This document shows, in pieces, positions 1 through 7,185 of a stretch of 15,329 nucleotides of DNA (the stretch's first letter is position 1; each line of letters begins with the position of its first letter). A program made the translations under genes and the position numbers. This DNA comes from Chloroflexi bacterium RBG_16_51_16. Lineage in GTDB: Bacteria > Chloroflexota > Anaerolineae > Anaerolineales > Villigracilaceae. The notes under the pieces were generated by a model, which was given only the letters and a program-made list of their open reading frames with translations, did not search any database and was not told the origin of the DNA. Location of the stretch: positions 1 through 15,329 of the forward strand of contig MGNL01000043.1 in the NCBI GenBank assembly GCA_001796785.1. Direction: 5' to 3'.

Positions 1-317
1 GAATGCGGGTGCTCGCTAATTACCGGTACGCGCACGGGAAGATCCGTGTCCATCAATTCGCCAATCAAACCCAGCCCCAGCGGTGGATGGGGGATGCGCT
101 TAATCTGCTCAGCGGTCATTCCAACTGTAATAAACTTCGTTAGATTACCATCGTCGTCCAACACCCCCAATGCGGCGTAGCGCGCCCTCGCTTGCTCACA
201 AGCCGTGGCGGCGATACGTTCCAATAATGTCTCCAGGGATACATCCTGGACCAATTCCAGACTAGCTTTATGGAGCGCGAAGAGCCGTTCCTGGAGTTGT
301 TCACGAGTCAGAAGCAT
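1..317 (-). CDS. GAF-domain sensor protein, 5' part (probable histidine kinase), cut by window edge
   Basis: Reading leftwards from an ATG at 317-315, an open frame runs without a stop to the window edge (about 105 residues). Residues 1-40 are a helical lead-in of the kind that precedes GAF domains in sensor kinases. From about residue 45 a GAF core is visible, with the strand YAALGVLDDDG (47-57) followed by FITVGM and the glycine-rich PLGLGLIGELM (79-89). That pattern is typical of the GAF domains of DevS/NarL-partner type histidine kinases. The kinase domain itself would lie outside the window, so the histidine kinase call is an inference; a diguanylate cyclase or other GAF-containing output protein is possible. 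An AAGG element lies 9 nt upstream of the ATG, and a good -10 box lies just beyond it. The gene is divergent from the HMG-CoA reductase gene. Confidence 0.7.
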   Translation of the reverse strand, partial: MLLTREQLQERLFALHKASLELVQDVSLETLLERIAATACEQARARYAALGVLDDDGNLTKFITVGMTAEQIKRIPHPPLGLGLIGELMDTDLPVRVPVISEHPH

Positions 318-340
318 CCAAAGACACCTTATCCTGGAGT

Positions 341-368
341 ATTATAACTAATTAATTTCTTGAACCAA
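341..368 (-). promoter_or_regulatory. Probable sigma70-type promoter of the GAF/kinase gene
   Basis: On the minus strand, TATAAT (plus 341-346) is a perfect -10 box. A weak -35, TTGGTT (plus 363-368), lies 16 nt upstream. The predicted start of transcription is about 17 nt before the ATG at 317. The 138-bp divergent gap also holds the HMG-CoA reductase start, but no convincing plus-strand -35/-10 pair was found for that gene. Confidence 0.5.
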
Positions 369-433
369 TGAGGGCGATAATACCAAGGCCCTCAGAGTTG
401 ACCTGATAGCTTTTGAAAGGACGGATCAATAAA

Positions 434-451
434 ATGAGCCTGCACAGGTGA
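434..451 (+). other. Possible five-codon leader ORF (MSLHR) before HMG-CoA reductase
   Basis: An ATG at 434 is preceded by a strong Shine-Dalgarno-like stretch (AAAGGACGG, 417-425) and opens a five-codon frame that ends in TGA at 449-451. That stop lies 4 nt before the ATG of the HMG-CoA reductase gene. The reductase's own ribosome-binding sequence (AGGTGA, 446-451) is inside the mini-ORF. The arrangement would fit translational coupling or a leader peptide, but such short frames also occur by chance. Confidence 0.25.
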
Positions 452-455
452 ACAG

Positions 456-1745
456 ATGACTACCTCCCGAATCACCGGATATTACAACCTGTCCATCGCA
501 GAACGCCGCGCTAAACTTACCGAAGCAGCCGGGATAACCCGCGAGGCTGTTGACGCTTTTGTAGAGGACGGAGGTCTTTCTGTCGAAGCCGCCGACCATA
601 TGATTGAAAATGTGGTCGGGACATTCGACTTACCCCTGGGAATAGCCCTAAATTTCCTTATCAATGGAAAGGAAGTTTTAGTGCCTTTTGCCATAGAGGA
701 ACCTTCTGTCGTGGCAGGAGCTTCGTTCATGGCGAAACTTTCAAGGGCAAGCGGCGGCTTTCACGCCACTGCGACGGATCCGATCATGATCGGTCAGATC
801 CAGATCATTCAGCTGGCAGATCTAAATGCAGCCAGGCTCAAACTGTTTGAGCACAAGGACGAACTCCTGGCCGAAGCCACTCTGGCGGATCCGGTTCTGA
901 AAAAATTTGGCGGCGGCGCACGGGATATCGAGGTGCGCGTCATCGACGATTCACCCATCGGTCCATTTTTGGTACTGCACCTGTTGTACGATGTCAGGGA
1001 TGCCATGGGCGCCAACGCCGTTAATACCGCGTGCGAGAAGCTCGCGCCGCTGATCGAGTCGATCACCGGAGGCAAGGTCCATCTGCGGATCCTCTCCAAC
1101 CTGGCCGATAAAAGGCTTGCGAGGGCTCGCGTCACGGTCCCGGTGAGCGAACTTACGATCGGGTTTGAGCAGTACAAGGGTGAAACCGTACGGGATGGGA
1201 TCATCGCCGCCTGGGCTTTTGCAGCGTGCGATCCGTACCGGGCTGCAACACATAATAAGGGCATCATGAATGGTGTCGACGCCGTGGTGATTGCTACCGG
1301 CAATGACTGGCGTGCCGTTGAAGCGGGTGCACATGCCTATGCAGCGCGCACCGGCAGATATTCATCACTCTCCACCTGGGGCAGGGATGCCAGCGGAAAC
1401 CTCGTCGGTACACTTGAGATGCCTATGGCAGTCGGGATCATCGGCGGGGCAACCAGAGTCCATCCGGCGGCACAAGCCGCGATCAAATTGATGGGAGTGA
1501 CAAGTGCCCGGGAACTGGCTGAGATCGTTGTTTCGGTTGGTCTTGCGCAGAATATGGCAGCCTTGCGTGCACTAGCCACGGAAGGCATCCAGCGGGGACA
1601 TATGTCCCTGCACGCACGCCAGGTAGCGATCGCAGCCGGTGCTGCCGGTGAGTTGATCGAGAAGATCGCGGCGCGCATGGTGGCTGAAAAAATCGTTCGA
1701 ATCGACCGGGCAGAGGAGCTCCTTAAGGAGTTGAGAAACAATTAG
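456..1745 (+). CDS. mvaA: Hydroxymethylglutaryl-CoA reductase, class II (degradative-type family)
   Basis: Interconverts HMG-CoA and mevalonate with two NAD(P)H in the cytoplasm. The neighbouring HMG-CoA synthase suggests the biosynthetic direction, towards isoprenoids. The 429-residue length matches class II enzymes such as Pseudomonas mevalonii HMGR, to which it aligns almost end to end. Visible motifs are ENVVGTF (51-57), EEPSVVAGAS (81-90, catalytic Glu82), DAMGAN (183-188), THNKGIMNG (catalytic Lys269), TGNDWRAVEAGAHAYA (Asp285) and EGIQRGHMSLHAR (catalytic His383). Asp146 aligns with the P. mevalonii Asp146 known to favour NAD(H), so NADH use is inferred. AGGTGA 4 nt before the ATG supports this start. 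It is the first gene of the mevalonate set, with 145 bp before the synthase gene, and ends in TAG. Confidence 0.95.
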   Translation: MTTSRITGYYNLSIAERRAKLTEAAGITREAVDAFVEDGGLSVEAADHMIENVVGTFDLPLGIALNFLINGKEVLVPFAIEEPSVVAGASFMAKLSRASGGFHATATDPIMIGQIQIIQLADLNAARLKLFEHKDELLAEATLADPVLKKFGGGARDIEVRVIDDSPIGPFLVLHLLYDVRDAMGANAVNTACEKLAPLIESITGGKVHLRILSNLADKRLARARVTVPVSELTIGFEQYKGETVRDGIIAAWAFAACDPYRAATHNKGIMNGVDAVVIATGNDWRAVEAGAHAYAARTGRYSSLSTWGRDASGNLVGTLEMPMAVGIIGGATRVHPAAQAAIKLMGVTSARELAEIVVSVGLAQNMAALRALATEGIQRGHMSLHARQVAIAAGAAGELIEKIAARMVAEKIVRIDRAEELLKELRNN

Positions 1746-1787
1746 CGTGTCAGGTCTTAGAAATTCCATTAGAACCAACCACGAAAC

Positions 1788-1803
1788 CGATCAACAATGA
1801 TCG
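1788..1803. repeat. Short inverted repeat between HMG-CoA reductase and synthase genes
   Basis: CGATCA (1788-1793) and TGATCG (1798-1803) are perfect 6-bp arms around a 4-nt loop (ACAA). A run of seven T follows only after about 14 nt (1818-1824), so this is a poor intrinsic terminator. It could be an operator, a transcript-processing hairpin or chance. Confidence 0.3.
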
Positions 1804-1890
1804 AGAATATTTATTGATTTTTTTCATGAACTTACTCATTCAAACGAAATACCAGGTCATTGACCAACCTTAAAAGATGGTAGAAAAAAA

Positions 1891-2967
1891 ATGGTAACAC
1901 CTAAAGCTGCTCCCACCCTACTTAAACCCACCAGGTCTGTCGGCATCGTCGGCTATGGAGCCTACGTGCCGCGATACCGGCTGGCCGCCAAGGAAGTAGC
2001 CCGGGTTTGGACGGGCGGAAAGGGTGGTTTACCCATTAAGGAAAAAGCCGTCCCGGGATTGGACGAAGACGTGATCACCATGTCCATCGAGGCGGCGCGA
2101 AATGCCATGGCACGTGCCCGAATCGATCCGACAGAGCTCAGAGCGGTTTGGGTGGGTTCGGAATCGCATCCTTATGCAGTTAAGCCGACGTCCACCCTGG
2201 TGGCGGAAGCGATTGGTGCCGTACCGAACACACAGGCAGCCGATTGGCAATTTGCATGCAAAGCCGGCACCGAGGCAGTTGTGGCAGCGATGGGCCTTGT
2301 CGGTTCGGGTATGGGGAATTATGCGATGGCAATCGGTATGGATACTGCGCAGGGCAAGCCTGGGGACGCGCTTGAGTACACGGCGGGTGCTGGCGGTGCT
2401 GCATTTATCCTCGGGCCGGCGGAGGAATCACTCGCAGTTATCAATGCTTCTTATTCTTATGTCACCGACACACCAGATTTTTGGAGAAGACCGGAGGCTA
2501 AATACCCCGAGCATGGGATGCGCTTTACCGGGGAACCGGCCTATTTCAAGCACATCACTGAAGCAGCAACTCATTTAATGGATGCGAGCGGAACTTCTGC
2601 AAAGGACTATCAATGGGCGGTCTTTCACCAACCGAACACCAAATTTCCTCAAAAAGTCGCAAAGCAGCTTGGATTTTCCACAAAACAAATCAATCCTGGC
2701 TTGCTGGTACCCGTAATCGGAAATACCTATGCAGGAGCAGCCTTGATTGGTCTGACGGGAATTTTGGATGAAGCGCGGGCAGGAGATCGTGTGCTGATGG
2801 TCTCTTTCGGATCCGGTGCAGGATCAGACGCGTTCGACATCCTCATCACTGACAAGTTGGAAGCCAGGCGCGACCTGGCCCCAAAAACGCTGGATTATAT
2901 CCGCCGACGGACGGAGATCGATTACGCCACGTATGTCCGATATCGCGGAAAATTGCAAATGAAATAA
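1891..2967 (+). CDS. Hydroxymethylglutaryl-CoA synthase, archaeal type
   Basis: Condenses acetyl-CoA with acetoacetyl-CoA to give HMG-CoA, the step before the upstream reductase. The 358-residue protein has the thiolase fold of the short archaeal-type synthases, not the longer eukaryotic or Gram-positive forms. The N-terminus carries GIVGYGAYVPRYRL (18-31), then GLDEDVITMS (57-66, with the acidic catalytic Glu near 59), the nucleophile in QFACKAGTEA (Cys123), the histidine in VFHQPNTKFP (His246) and GNTYAGAALIGL near residue 277. All expected active-site residues are therefore present. In archaea this protein binds thiolase through a DUF35 protein, and homologues of both are nearby. The Shine-Dalgarno is weak (an A-rich stretch precedes the ATG). 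An in-frame TGA at 1861-1863 limits how far upstream the start could lie. The gene ends 73 bp before the thiolase-family gene. Confidence 0.93.
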   Translation: MVTPKAAPTLLKPTRSVGIVGYGAYVPRYRLAAKEVARVWTGGKGGLPIKEKAVPGLDEDVITMSIEAARNAMARARIDPTELRAVWVGSESHPYAVKPTSTLVAEAIGAVPNTQAADWQFACKAGTEAVVAAMGLVGSGMGNYAMAIGMDTAQGKPGDALEYTAGAGGAAFILGPAEESLAVINASYSYVTDTPDFWRRPEAKYPEHGMRFTGEPAYFKHITEAATHLMDASGTSAKDYQWAVFHQPNTKFPQKVAKQLGFSTKQINPGLLVPVIGNTYAGAALIGLTGILDEARAGDRVLMVSFGSGAGSDAFDILITDKLEARRDLAPKTLDYIRRRTEIDYATYVRYRGKLQMK

Positions 2968-3040
2968 AAATCAGAGATCGATCCGTGATTCAACAATCTT
3001 GCGAATTAAATATTCTATGACACCCTGAGCTAGGATCTAA

Positions 3041-4204
3041 ATGGAAGATGTGATGATAACCGGTGTTGGCCAGACGCCGGTGGCCGAACATTGGGATATC
3101 GGATTACGGGACCTGGCTTTCGCTGCCATACAGGATGCCATTCATGATGCAGGGGGGATCAAACCGCAGGCGATCTACATTGGCAACATGCTGGCTCCCA
3201 ATCTATCCAACCAGGCTCATCTTGGCGCCCTTTTCGCGGATTTTTCCGGCTTAACCGGCATTGAAGCCGTGACCGTCGAAGCGGCCGATGCTTCAGGAGG
3301 CGCAGCCTTGCGTCAGGGATATCTGGCGGTAAAGAGCGGATTGGTACAGACCGCTCTTGTGTTGGGTGTGGAAAAAATGACCGACAAGATCGGAAGCAGC
3401 GTCCAGGCAGCCCTGGCTACCACCGGGGACGCCGATTACGAAGCCGTACAGGGTGTCACTCCAACAGTCCAGGCAGCCATGACCATGCAGAGGTATATCC
3501 ATGAGCATGATATGCCCATCGATGGATTTGCCGGCTTCGCATTAACCGCACATAAAAATGGCACGGGCAATCCCGATGCAATGTATCGCAGTGGGCTTCA
3601 GCTCGAAGCCTACTCCAGCGCTGAAAAAACCAGCGATCCGATGAATATTTATGATGTTGCACCCCGTGCAGACGGTGCAGCAGCACTAATCCTGACAAGG
3701 TCAGACCTTCTTCCTTCAAATCCACACGAAATGCAAGTAAGAATAGCTGGTTCCTCCTCAGCCGTGGATACCCTGGCCTTGCATGACCGCAAAGATCTGC
3801 TCTACTTCGAGGCTGTACAACTTGCGGCGGGAAAGGCCATGAAACAGGAGGGCGTCTTATTGGAGGATATCGATTTATTCGAATATCACGATAGCTTCAG
3901 CATTTACGCCGCACTGGCTCTTGAGTCGGTGGGTTTCGCCATACGAGGGAAAGGGTGGAAACTCGCGGCCGAAGGGGAGATTTCCATAGATGGGCGGATC
4001 CCATGTGCAACCATGGGAGGCTTGAAAGCCCGCGGCTTTCCGGGTGGTGCGACCGGTGTTTACCAGGCGGTCGAGGCTGTGATTCAATTACGGGGCAACG
4101 CGGGTGTAAACCAGGTAAAGGATGCAAGCTGCGCTCTGCTGCTCAGTATGGGTGGACCCGGTTCGACCGGTGTGTGTCATATCCTACGAACTCGCAGAGT
4201 TTGA
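3041..4204 (+). CDS. Thiolase-family protein (SCP2/archaeal type) lacking the canonical catalytic residues
   Basis: A full-length 387-residue protein of the thiolase superfamily, closest in layout to archaeal acetyl-CoA acetyltransferases and SCP2-type thiolases. N-terminal domain: ITGVGQTPVAEHW (6-18) and LGVEKMTD (108-115). C-terminal domain: EYHDSFSIY (281-289) and GGLKARGFPGGATGVYQ (326-342). The nucleophile position, normally a Cys in a C-x-S-G-G context, is Asp83 (codon GAT, in EAADASGG). The GHP-motif His is Phe333 (codon TTT), and the HDCF Cys is Ser285; His283 is kept. Ordinary acetoacetyl-CoA thiolysis or synthesis therefore looks unlikely. Its place after HMG-CoA synthase suggests a structural partner of the synthase/DUF35 complex, or an altered activity. 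TAGGAT lies 4 nt before the ATG. The last 21 bp overlap the convergent glycosyltransferase gene. Confidence 0.88.
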   Translation: MEDVMITGVGQTPVAEHWDIGLRDLAFAAIQDAIHDAGGIKPQAIYIGNMLAPNLSNQAHLGALFADFSGLTGIEAVTVEAADASGGAALRQGYLAVKSGLVQTALVLGVEKMTDKIGSSVQAALATTGDADYEAVQGVTPTVQAAMTMQRYIHEHDMPIDGFAGFALTAHKNGTGNPDAMYRSGLQLEAYSSAEKTSDPMNIYDVAPRADGAAALILTRSDLLPSNPHEMQVRIAGSSSAVDTLALHDRKDLLYFEAVQLAAGKAMKQEGVLLEDIDLFEYHDSFSIYAALALESVGFAIRGKGWKLAAEGEISIDGRIPCATMGGLKARGFPGGATGVYQAVEAVIQLRGNAGVNQVKDASCALLLSMGGPGSTGVCHILRTRRV

Positions 4205-6400
4205 TTTTATTTTGCCATTGTAATTTATCGTTATCAAAAATAATGCCAATGAGTGGAGTCCTGCAAGGGCGAAAATCTGTAGCGGCAGGATACCTGACAG
4301 CGCATACCGCCAATGAGATAGACCCATGATGGTTGGAAAAAGAATTCGAATCCCAGTTAGCACGACGAGCGGCGCCCACAAGAAAAATGGCTGGCGGTAG
4401 AGGCATAGCCCGAGCGCCGTCAGGCATATCCAGATCCAGGGTTGATAACCATAGATATACCAATAGTCCATCAACAGATAGACTGCCTGTTGAAAGGTTA
4501 TTAAAGTGGGAATGACCGCGCTTTCTTCATCGAAGTAGGCAGACTTCAACGGATCCTGTGGGTGATATTCGCCGGGCAGATTAATTGTAAAAGTCGCGGT
4601 CGTCTCTGGAACGAAACCTTCCCTGATCTTGATAAATAAAAGTTCCAACGCCAATGTCGGATTCGTGACAATCGAATCGATGGCAGTTTGGCGAAGGATG
4701 GCAAATGCCTGCTGTTGGGAATAACCTGCGTTCACCAGAGCTGGAAAAACATCCCACCCGGTAGGCGCATCCGTATCATCCGCCGAGCGTGGATGGTGAA
4801 CATAAGTGCTGCTGATGATGCGAGCCGCCCTGGAACCCGGATCCGTGATCGGGATGTGGCTGCTCTCTCCGAAATATATCCAGCCATCGTAAAGAACCTC
4901 GCCAGCGTAGTCGCTTAAGCCGAAAAACCCGTGAACACGATAGTTGTGCGCAGACCACCATAACAACGGAAGGATACCGATGAATACGGATAGGCCGAGC
5001 GATAAAAGAGGGTTGATTGGTTTTGACTTATATTGTTGATTCCGAAAAACTAGGAATCCTTTCACGGTTAAGAATAAAATTCCAACTACGAACATCACGA
5101 TGTTTTCCGGCCGGACGAGCACTGAGAATGCACCGATGACCATGGGGCCTAGCAACCAGCCCCATTGAAATTTTTCCAGGGCCAGCACCAAAAGCACTGC
5201 GTAAGTCAAACCAAAAAATATATTGGGTATTTCGGACATCACCAGGTTTGAATAGAGATAGAGATCCGGGGTAAGCACGGCTACCAATCCGGAGAGGAAG
5301 GCAAACCAACGTTTGCCGCTCAGCTGCCAGCCAAGCAGATAACAAAGGGGTATGCAGCCTATGGCAAGAAGATGCATATATATTTTGAGTCCCCACGGAT
5401 CCCTGCCAAATATCGCCATCGCCGGGATGATTAACATGGATACTCCGGGTCCGCGAGAAGAAGAAACCCCGTCGAGGTTAAAATTTTTCAGCCAATACAA
5501 AGCCCCGTCTAAAAAACTTGTGCTGTCTCCAACCACAACGAGTGGGACGGCAAGCAGGTTTAAACTATGTAAAATAAAGCCTATACCCATTAAGATAAAA
5601 AGACTGGTGAGATGCGAAGCGGCGGTTGGTCGTTTCTGCCAGAGGGGAGGTTCTTCATTTTGAACAAGTTCCTGAGCGAGCCAAATTACCGTAAACAGGA
5701 AAAGCAGCGCTAGAAGATCCATCCCGATCATTACCGACATTGCGATACCGCTCGGCACTCCGTACCTGTAACGCACTGGAAGATCGACCTCCTTCAAGCT
5801 GCCTGGAGTCCCCTCCGGTACAACTGTAGAAATCAACCCATCCAGGGATACCGTAATGGCCGGACTTTCGGGCGAAGTTAATAGTGTAAGGCGGATAGGA
5901 TTATCGATGGGTCCCTTGAAAGAATAGGTTAAGGGTTCCGGATTTAAGCCGTCAGCCACCAGCGTATCATCCACGATCCTCCAGCCACCGAGAGGATCTA
6001 TATCGGCAAACGGAATTCTGCTTCCCTGGGGAAGCTTGATTTCAATGATCCTAACTTCTGAACTATCCGGTTGAAAGTCCGGAAATATTTCCAGTTGGTG
6101 CCAGACAACCGGCGAAGGGGTGATTCTCCAGGCGAGGATTCCCGCAAAAATTGTCGCTGGCAGAAGAAAAACCAGCCAGCGTTTGGCTGGGAGCTTTGCG
6201 GCTCGATCCCAAGTCAACTTTAGAAAATGATAGATTGGGAAGGCAGCTATCGAGATACCAGCGAGTGCACTTAAGGCTTGTTGATACCAGGCTAAACCCC
6301 AGAAGTTAATTTCATGGTGGGCAAGGCTTAGAATAACGGCCGTGGAGGCAGCAATCGTAACAATATGGAGGGTTGAAATTCGTGTAAAGAGATTACGCAC
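4184..6400 (-). CDS. Large multi-spanning membrane protein, GT-C (PMT/ArnT-like) glycosyltransferase family
   Basis: A 738-residue integral membrane protein, probably transferring sugars from a polyprenyl-phosphate donor on the outer face of the membrane. About three hydrophobic helices (12-27, 42-60, 75-92) are followed by a soluble, strand-rich extracytoplasmic segment (about 97-212), another helix (216-243) and then the GT-C core. The core has an acidic first loop, GDSTSFLDGALYW (291-303), SRGPG (315-319), SNLVMSEIP (384-392) and an RPEN motif, then many helices and a soluble loop rich in aromatic residues near 500-640. These fit GT39/GT83-like enzymes; acceptor and donor cannot be named. 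The start is GTG at 6400 with AGG about 9 nt upstream. The TAG stop lies inside the 3' end of the convergent thiolase-family gene. The gene separates that gene from its usual DUF35 partner, suggesting later insertion. Confidence 0.8.
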   Translation of the reverse strand: MRNLFTRISTLHIVTIAASTAVILSLAHHEINFWGLAWYQQALSALAGISIAAFPIYHFLKLTWDRAAKLPAKRWLVFLLPATIFAGILAWRITPSPVVWHQLEIFPDFQPDSSEVRIIEIKLPQGSRIPFADIDPLGGWRIVDDTLVADGLNPEPLTYSFKGPIDNPIRLTLLTSPESPAITVSLDGLISTVVPEGTPGSLKEVDLPVRYRYGVPSGIAMSVMIGMDLLALLFLFTVIWLAQELVQNEEPPLWQKRPTAASHLTSLFILMGIGFILHSLNLLAVPLVVVGDSTSFLDGALYWLKNFNLDGVSSSRGPGVSMLIIPAMAIFGRDPWGLKIYMHLLAIGCIPLCYLLGWQLSGKRWFAFLSGLVAVLTPDLYLYSNLVMSEIPNIFFGLTYAVLLVLALEKFQWGWLLGPMVIGAFSVLVRPENIVMFVVGILFLTVKGFLVFRNQQYKSKPINPLLSLGLSVFIGILPLLWWSAHNYRVHGFFGLSDYAGEVLYDGWIYFGESSHIPITDPGSRAARIISSTYVHHPRSADDTDAPTGWDVFPALVNAGYSQQQAFAILRQTAIDSIVTNPTLALELLFIKIREGFVPETTATFTINLPGEYHPQDPLKSAYFDEESAVIPTLITFQQAVYLLMDYWYIYGYQPWIWICLTALGLCLYRQPFFLWAPLVVLTGIRILFPTIMGLSHWRYALSGILPLQIFALAGLHSLALFLITINYNGKIKSNSASS

Positions 6401-6427
6401 GGGTATCTGCCTGATTGATCATGCTAC

Positions 6428-6518
6428 TTGAAATAACTCAACGGGGTCATTATACAATAAGCAAAAATCGACCCGATTCCACCTAAATCGACAGAAAAAT
6501 CACTCCCATCTATACAAT
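6428..6518 (+). promoter_or_regulatory. Two tandem candidate promoters for the DUF35 gene
   Basis: TTGAAA (6428-6433) is followed after 17 nt by TATACAAT (6451-6458). Exactly 60 bp further on, TCGACA (6488-6493) is followed after 17 nt by another TATACAAT (6511-6518). Each -35 matches TTGACA at five of six positions, and TACAAT matches the -10 consensus at five of six if a 19-nt spacer is allowed. The gap separates the divergent glycosyltransferase and DUF35 genes, so a promoter is expected here. Confidence 0.4.
6465..6483 (+). repeat. Dispersed 19-bp repeat, copy 1
   Basis: AAATCGACCCGATTCCACC matches 15056-15074 at 17 of 19 positions in the same orientation. Directly after copy 1, AAATCGAC recurs (6484-6491), so copy 1 is flanked by an 8-bp direct repeat. 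Both copies are intergenic. They could be remnants of a mobile element end or a family of short intergenic repeats. Confidence 0.35.
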
Positions 6519-6540
6519 TTCAATTACGTTAGGTTGAAAT
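6517..6540. repeat. Inverted repeat overlapping the downstream -10 box
   Basis: ATTTCAA (6517-6523) and TTGAAAT (6534-6540) are perfect 7-bp arms around a 10-nt centre. The repeat touches the end of the second TATACAAT box and would cover the predicted transcription start of the DUF35 gene, a position suited to an operator. No T-run follows, so it is not a terminator. Confidence 0.35.
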
Positions 6541-6629
6541 CTTTGCTCATATTCTCGACGAGGCTCAATTCAAGATGATAGGAATTGAGAGTCGGGCAGG
6601 ATAGAATTACGCTCGAAAGGTATCATGAA

Positions 6630-7031
6630 ATGGAAATCCCGAGACACTGGAGATTAAAAAAACAGCGCTATGCGCTGGTGGGGGAGGTATGCCCACACTG
6701 CGAAAAAAAGATTTTCCCGCCCAGGGATATATGTCCGAATTGCGGTAATGAAGCCAGGGACTTGTTTGCTTTCAGTGGCAAGGGTGAGGTCTATTCGTAT
6801 ACGACCATCTATGAAGCTCCCAGCGGCTATGATTCCACCACTCCTTACACCGTGGCGCTCGTCAAGTTGGATGAGGGCCCAATCGTGACCGCCCAATTGA
6901 CTGATCAGGGCGAGCAACCTACGGAGATCGGTATGCCGGTCGAGATGGTCACACGCAAGATGAGGGATGACGGGGATGAACGCGGTATGATCGTGTACGG
7001 GTATAAGTTCAGGCCTGTGCTAAAAAACTAA
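6630..7031 (+). CDS. DUF35 Zn-ribbon/OB-fold protein (thiolase/HMG-CoA synthase partner)
   Basis: A 133-residue protein with an N-terminal helix (MEIPRHWRLKKQRY), a rubredoxin-like zinc ribbon with two CxxC pairs (CPHC and CPNC, separated by a segment containing FPPRDI), and an OB-fold (about residues 45-130) with GKGEVYSYTTIYEAP and PYTVALVKLDEGP. In archaea this family bridges acetoacetyl-CoA thiolase and HMG-CoA synthase and lines a shared CoA-binding site; in actinobacteria a relative pairs with thiolase-like aldolases in steroid side-chain degradation. The ATG at 6630 is chosen because the family begins near this sequence and GAAAGG lies 9 nt upstream. A TTG at 6585 would add 15 residues with no better support. 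The gene is normally adjacent to the thiolase gene but here lies 2.4 kb away, behind an opposing gene. Confidence 0.88.
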   Translation: MEIPRHWRLKKQRYALVGEVCPHCEKKIFPPRDICPNCGNEARDLFAFSGKGEVYSYTTIYEAPSGYDSTTPYTVALVKLDEGPIVTAQLTDQGEQPTEIGMPVEMVTRKMRDDGDERGMIVYGYKFRPVLKN

Positions 7032-7060
7032 TCGTAAATATCTACATCAACATATACAGG

Positions 7061-7083
7061 CGGAAGAAATTTCCGAATTTTTT
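7061..7083 (+). terminator. Weak candidate terminator after the DUF35 gene
   Basis: CGGAA (7061-7065) and TTCCG (7071-7075) form a 5-bp stem with a 5-nt loop. AA and six T (7078-7083) follow, 30 bp after the DUF35 stop. The short stem makes this a modest call. Confidence 0.35.
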
Positions 7084-7143
7084 GCATTTAACGCAAACCA
7101 TCGTAATAGTCATTCTTAGCCCGCGGATTTTAGCTTGGATTGA

Positions 7144-7152
7144 TGATATAAT
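7144..7152 (+). promoter_or_regulatory. Extended -10 promoter of the carD unit
   Basis: TGATATAAT is a perfect extended -10 element (TGn followed by TATAAT at 7147-7152). No good -35 lies at the usual distance, which extended -10 promoters tolerate. Transcription would start near 7159, about 87 nt before the carD start codon and just before a terminator-like hairpin. Confidence 0.55.
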
Positions 7153-7185
7153 TGATAAACATCCCCCAAGATCGACGGGTTCAAG

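Noticed and set aside
1746..1890. Possible terminator between HMG-CoA reductase and synthase genes
   Set aside because: The hairpin at 1788-1803 is separated from the T-run by 14 nt, so it lacks the form of an intrinsic terminator; recorded only as an inverted repeat.
2102..2578. 158-codon frame inside the HMG-CoA synthase gene on the same strand
   Set aside because: Out-of-frame shadow of a complete, motif-bearing synthase.
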